A stretch of 64,000 bases of DNA from an uncultured Bacteroidales bacterium (lineage in GTDB: Bacteria > Bacteroidota > Bacteroidia > Bacteroidales > Paludibacteraceae), in assembly GCA_947164985.1 (NCBI GenBank), contig CAMUYI010000007.1:33826-97825 (forward strand), given 5' to 3'. Shown piece by piece: positions 61,549-64,000 of this stretch (the first letter of the stretch is position 1; every line of letters begins with the position of its first letter). The notes under the pieces are model-generated. The model was not told where the DNA came from. It saw only the letters and a list, made by a program, of their open reading frames with translations, and made no database searches. The position numbers and the translations under genes were made by a program.

Positions 61549-62538
61549 ATGTATAGAAAAATCGCTATTCTGGGTTCGGGATCTTGGGCAACGGCTTTGG
61601 CTAAGATCGTGATGCAGAACCAAGGAGAGATCAACTGGTTCATTCGTCGTCAAGAGGTGATCGACGAGTTCATCTCCACAGGCAAGAACCCCTCCTACCT
61701 CGGTGCGGCGGAGTTTGACGTGAGTCGCATCCATTTCTCGGCGGATATCAATCAGACGGTCGCGCAGTCCGATGTACTGATCCTCGCCATCCCTTCGCCC
61801 TACGTGAAGCAGACGCTGACGAAGATCCGTCGCGACATGACGCATAAGGTCGTTATCTCGGCCGTGAAGGGTATGATTCCGGACGATAACGTAATCATCA
61901 CAGATTACCTGCACGAGCGGTTTAAGATTCCGTTTGACCAACTCGGCGTCATTGCCGGTCCCTGTCACGCGGAGGAGATCGCGCTGGAGCGACTGAGCTA
62001 CCTCACCATCGGTTGTGAGAACCATCAGAACGCCGAAGTGTGGGCCAAGCTCTTCCAGACGCAGTACGTCCATACGACCCTCTCCAGCGACGTCATCGGC
62101 CTCGAGTACAGTTCAGTCATGAAGAATATCTACGCCATTGCGGCGGGTATGTGCCAGGCGCTGCATTACGGCGATAACTTCCAGGCCGTGCTGCTGAGTA
62201 ATGCCATCCAGGAGATCCAGCGGTTCGCAACCGCGATGAGTAACGTGCCGCGTGATATCGTGGCTTCGGGTTACCTGGGCGACGTACTCGTGACCGGCTA
62301 TTCGCAGTTCAGTCGAAACCGTCAGTTCGGTCAGATGCTCGGACTCGGTTATTCGGTCAAGGCCGCGCAGATGGAGATGGAGATGGTAGCCGAAGGCTAT
62401 TACGGCACCAAGGCCATCCATGAAACCAACCAACGTACGCGCGTTGCCCTGCCCATCGTGGACGCGATGTACGAGATCTTGTACAACAAGCAGAAAGCCA
62501 AACCGATCATTAAGTCATTAACTTCTAAATTACAATAA
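61549..62538 (+). CDS. gpsA: Glycerol-3-phosphate dehydrogenase [NAD(P)+]
   Basis: 329 residues. Reduces dihydroxyacetone phosphate to glycerol 3-phosphate for phospholipid synthesis. The nucleotide loop [17 protein letters not shown] opens the protein; [24 protein letters not shown], the catalytic Lys in [16 protein letters not shown] and [21 protein letters not shown] (in parts) follow. Complete. One base before pgi. Confidence 0.95.
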   Translation: MYRKIAILGSGSWATALAKIVMQNQGEINWFIRRQEVIDEFISTGKNPSYLGAAEFDVSRIHFSADINQTVAQSDVLILAIPSPYVKQTLTKIRRDMTHKVVISAVKGMIPDDNVIITDYLHERFKIPFDQLGVIAGPCHAEEIALERLSYLTIGCENHQNAEVWAKLFQTQYVHTTLSSDVIGLEYSSVMKNIYAIAAGMCQALHYGDNFQAVLLSNAIQEIQRFATAMSNVPRDIVASGYLGDVLVTGYSQFSRNRQFGQMLGLGYSVKAAQMEMEMVAEGYYGTKAIHETNQRTRVALPIVDAMYEILYNKQKAKPIIKSLTSKLQ

Positions 62539-62539
62539 T

Positions 62540-63883
62540 ATGGAACTTTGTCTTAAGAACGCAGCTTCTTTCGTGGACGCTGCCAAATTGAAACAACTGG
62601 AGTCAACTACCGAAGCCGCTAACGCGCTGCTGGAGAACGGTCAGGGAGCAGGAAACGACTATATCGGTTGGGTACACCTGCCGTCGTCGATCACCGATGC
62701 TTTCCTGGATGAGGTACAGGCGTGTGCGGACGAACTGCGTCGCCGTTGTGAGGTCGTTATCGTAGCCGGTATCGGCGGTTCGTACCTCGGCGCACGTGCC
62801 GTGAACGAAGCCCTCAGTTCGGCTTTCGATGCTTTCGTTGCCAAGGATCGCAAGAACCCCTACGTCGTCTATGCAGGTAACAATATCGGTGAGGACTACC
62901 TCGCGGAACTCATGGAGTTCCTGGCTGACAAACAGTTCGGTATCATCAATATCTCGAAGTCGGGTACGACGACCGAGACCGCACTGGCATTCCGTCTGCT
63001 GAAGACCATGCTGGAGAAGCAGGTAGGCAAAGAGGAAGCCAAACATCGTATCGTGGCCGTAACCGACCGCGCGAAAGGTGCGCTCCGCAGCTTGGCTACC
63101 AAAGAGGGCTACAAGACCTTCGTCATCCCCGATAACGTAGGCGGTCGTTTCTCGGTACTCACACCGGTAGGTCTGCTGCCGATCGCAGTGGCAGGCGGCG
63201 ACATCAAAGCCCTCGTGAAGGGTGCGGTAGATATGGAGAAGGCGACGGACGTAAGCGTTAAGTTTGCTGAGAACCCCGCTTGCCAATATGCGGCGATGCG
63301 TAATGCCCTCTACCAGAGCGGAAAGAAGATCGAGATCCTCGTCAACTTCAACCCCAAACTGCATTATTTCTCCGAGTGGTGGAAACAACTGTACGGTGAG
63401 TCCGAAGGTAAGGACCACAAGGGTATTTTCCCGGCATCTGTCGATTTCACAACCGATCTGCACTCCATGGGTCAATGGATCCAGGACGGCGAGCGTACGA
63501 TCTTCGAGACCGTGATCTCCATCGAGAAAGCGAACAAGACCGTCCTCGTACCGACCGACGAAGAGAACCTCGACGGACTGAACTTCCTCGCCGGCAAGCG
63601 TGTTGATGAAGTGAATAAGATGGCGGAACTGGGTACCCAACTCGCCCACGTGGACGGCGGTGTACCGAATATCCATATCTCGTTCGAGAAGATCGACGAG
63701 TATAACATCGGTCAGTTCATCTATTTCTTCGAACGCGGTTGTGGCATCTCGGGCTATGTACTGGACGTCAATCCGTTCAACCAACCGGGCGTAGAGGCAT
63801 ACAAGAAGAATATGTTTGCCCTGCTGGACAAACCCGGCTACGAAGCAGAAAGTAAAGCGATTAAAGCGCGTTTGAGCGAATAA
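62540..63883 (+). CDS. pgi: Glucose-6-phosphate isomerase
   Basis: 447 residues, the short bacterial form. Interconverts glucose 6-phosphate and fructose 6-phosphate. Marks: [38 protein letters not shown] (in parts [11 protein letters not shown]), and [26 protein letters not shown] end ([15 protein letters not shown]). Complete. It starts 2 bases after the gpsA stop and is probably co-transcribed with it. Confidence 0.96.
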   Translation: MELCLKNAASFVDAAKLKQLESTTEAANALLENGQGAGNDYIGWVHLPSSITDAFLDEVQACADELRRRCEVVIVAGIGGSYLGARAVNEALSSAFDAFVAKDRKNPYVVYAGNNIGEDYLAELMEFLADKQFGIINISKSGTTTETALAFRLLKTMLEKQVGKEEAKHRIVAVTDRAKGALRSLATKEGYKTFVIPDNVGGRFSVLTPVGLLPIAVAGGDIKALVKGAVDMEKATDVSVKFAENPACQYAAMRNALYQSGKKIEILVNFNPKLHYFSEWWKQLYGESEGKDHKGIFPASVDFTTDLHSMGQWIQDGERTIFETVISIEKANKTVLVPTDEENLDGLNFLAGKRVDEVNKMAELGTQLAHVDGGVPNIHISFEKIDEYNIGQFIYFFERGCGISGYVLDVNPFNQPGVEAYKKNMFALLDKPGYEAESKAIKARLSE

Positions 63884-64000
63884 CGGAAACGCCTACGAGT
63901 CGATCGTAACGCGCGCCGAAAGGACGCCACCAGACATAGATCGCATACTCGTTTTCCGTTTGCCAATAACTGCCATCCACACGTTGGGTGGTAGTTGTTT
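63861..64000 (-). CDS. C-terminal end of a gene cut by the window edge
   Basis: An open frame enters from the right edge and stops at 63861-63863, 23 bases inside the pgi 3' end on the other strand. The visible residues include [19 protein letters not shown] and [16 protein letters not shown], aromatic-rich and beta-like. It is the most protein-like of the three minus frames, but too short to assign. Confidence 0.4.
   Translation of the reverse strand, partial: TTTTQRVDGSYWQTENEYAIYVWWRPFGARYDRLVGVSVIRSNAL

Noticed and set aside
62603..63784. A 393-codon frame antisense to pgi
   Set aside because: Antisense shadow of a complete, conserved gene.

Overview
The window reads as a chromosomal segment of a member of the Bacteroidota, most likely order Bacteroidales. 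The evidence is the recurring promoter form TTTG, a 19-20 nt spacer, then TAnnTTTG, together with type IX secretion (T9SS) parts and cargo, DUF4831/PorD/recN gene order, an EF-G2-type elongation factor and general absence of Shine-Dalgarno leaders. No phage, integrase, transposase, CRISPR array, tRNA or rRNA gene was found. I could not place it to family or genus.

Layout. 1-1041: a minus-strand OmpH/Skp-like protein and a small membrane protein. 1408-2082: a lone gene joining a Bacteroidales domain of unknown function to a truncated ElaA-like acetyltransferase. 2191-26977: a nearly gapless plus-strand run (bactofilin, DUF1015, PorE-like lipoprotein, thyA, folA, ettA, tilS, aroE, DUF4831, porD, recN, rarA, hemW, PBP1A, TPR protein, TraB-like protein, a secreted unknown, amidase-like protein, rlmD, subtilase). 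An SRP RNA gene lies on the minus strand at about 26973-27080. 27124-34503: RecD-like helicase, a lipoprotein plus DUF5723/OmpA outer-membrane pair, yebC, rsmG. 34484-43156: a seven-gene minus-strand cluster (small unknown protein, dsbD, large T9SS-type surface protein, outer-membrane protein, rlmB-type methyltransferase, RluA-type synthase, pectate lyase). 43353-44614: an AT-rich two-gene island with a PD-(D/E)XK-like nuclease candidate, next to an array of palindromes. 44901-49147: nadE, murB, murA. Then queH, a WG-repeat lipoprotein, an EF-G2-like factor, uvrA, a CPA2 antiporter, an orphan exosortase, tsaD, lysS, gpsA, pgi and the end of a truncated gene.

The most striking feature is a dispersed family of short degenerate tandem repeats, mostly with a 7-bp period (variants of AATTAAA, GTTGAAA, CAGTTAT, CTGTACT, GAAGATT, TTAGTGG). 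They occupy many intergenic gaps and also lie in frame inside conserved housekeeping genes (DUF1015, aroE, recD-like, dsbD, pectate lyase, and three places in uvrA). In uvrA, hemW, the TPR protein and the exosortase the repeat supplies the start codon; in the TPR protein a second copy supplies the core of the signal peptide. A GC-rich hairpin element sits in murB and another hairpin in dsbD. A 7-bp DNA period read in triplets gives a 7-residue peptide period, so these tracts encode short heptad peptides such as LKIKNEK.

Other notable points: MurA has Asp where the usual catalytic Cys stands; the EF-G paralogue lacks the GTPase His; UvrA lacks one cysteine pair of its first zinc site; the TraB/GumN-like protein has lost its histidine motifs; the SRP RNA terminator overlaps the end of the subtilase gene; nadE and queH have interlocked divergent promoters.

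All calls come from reading the sequence and memory of protein families. No search or structure prediction was run.
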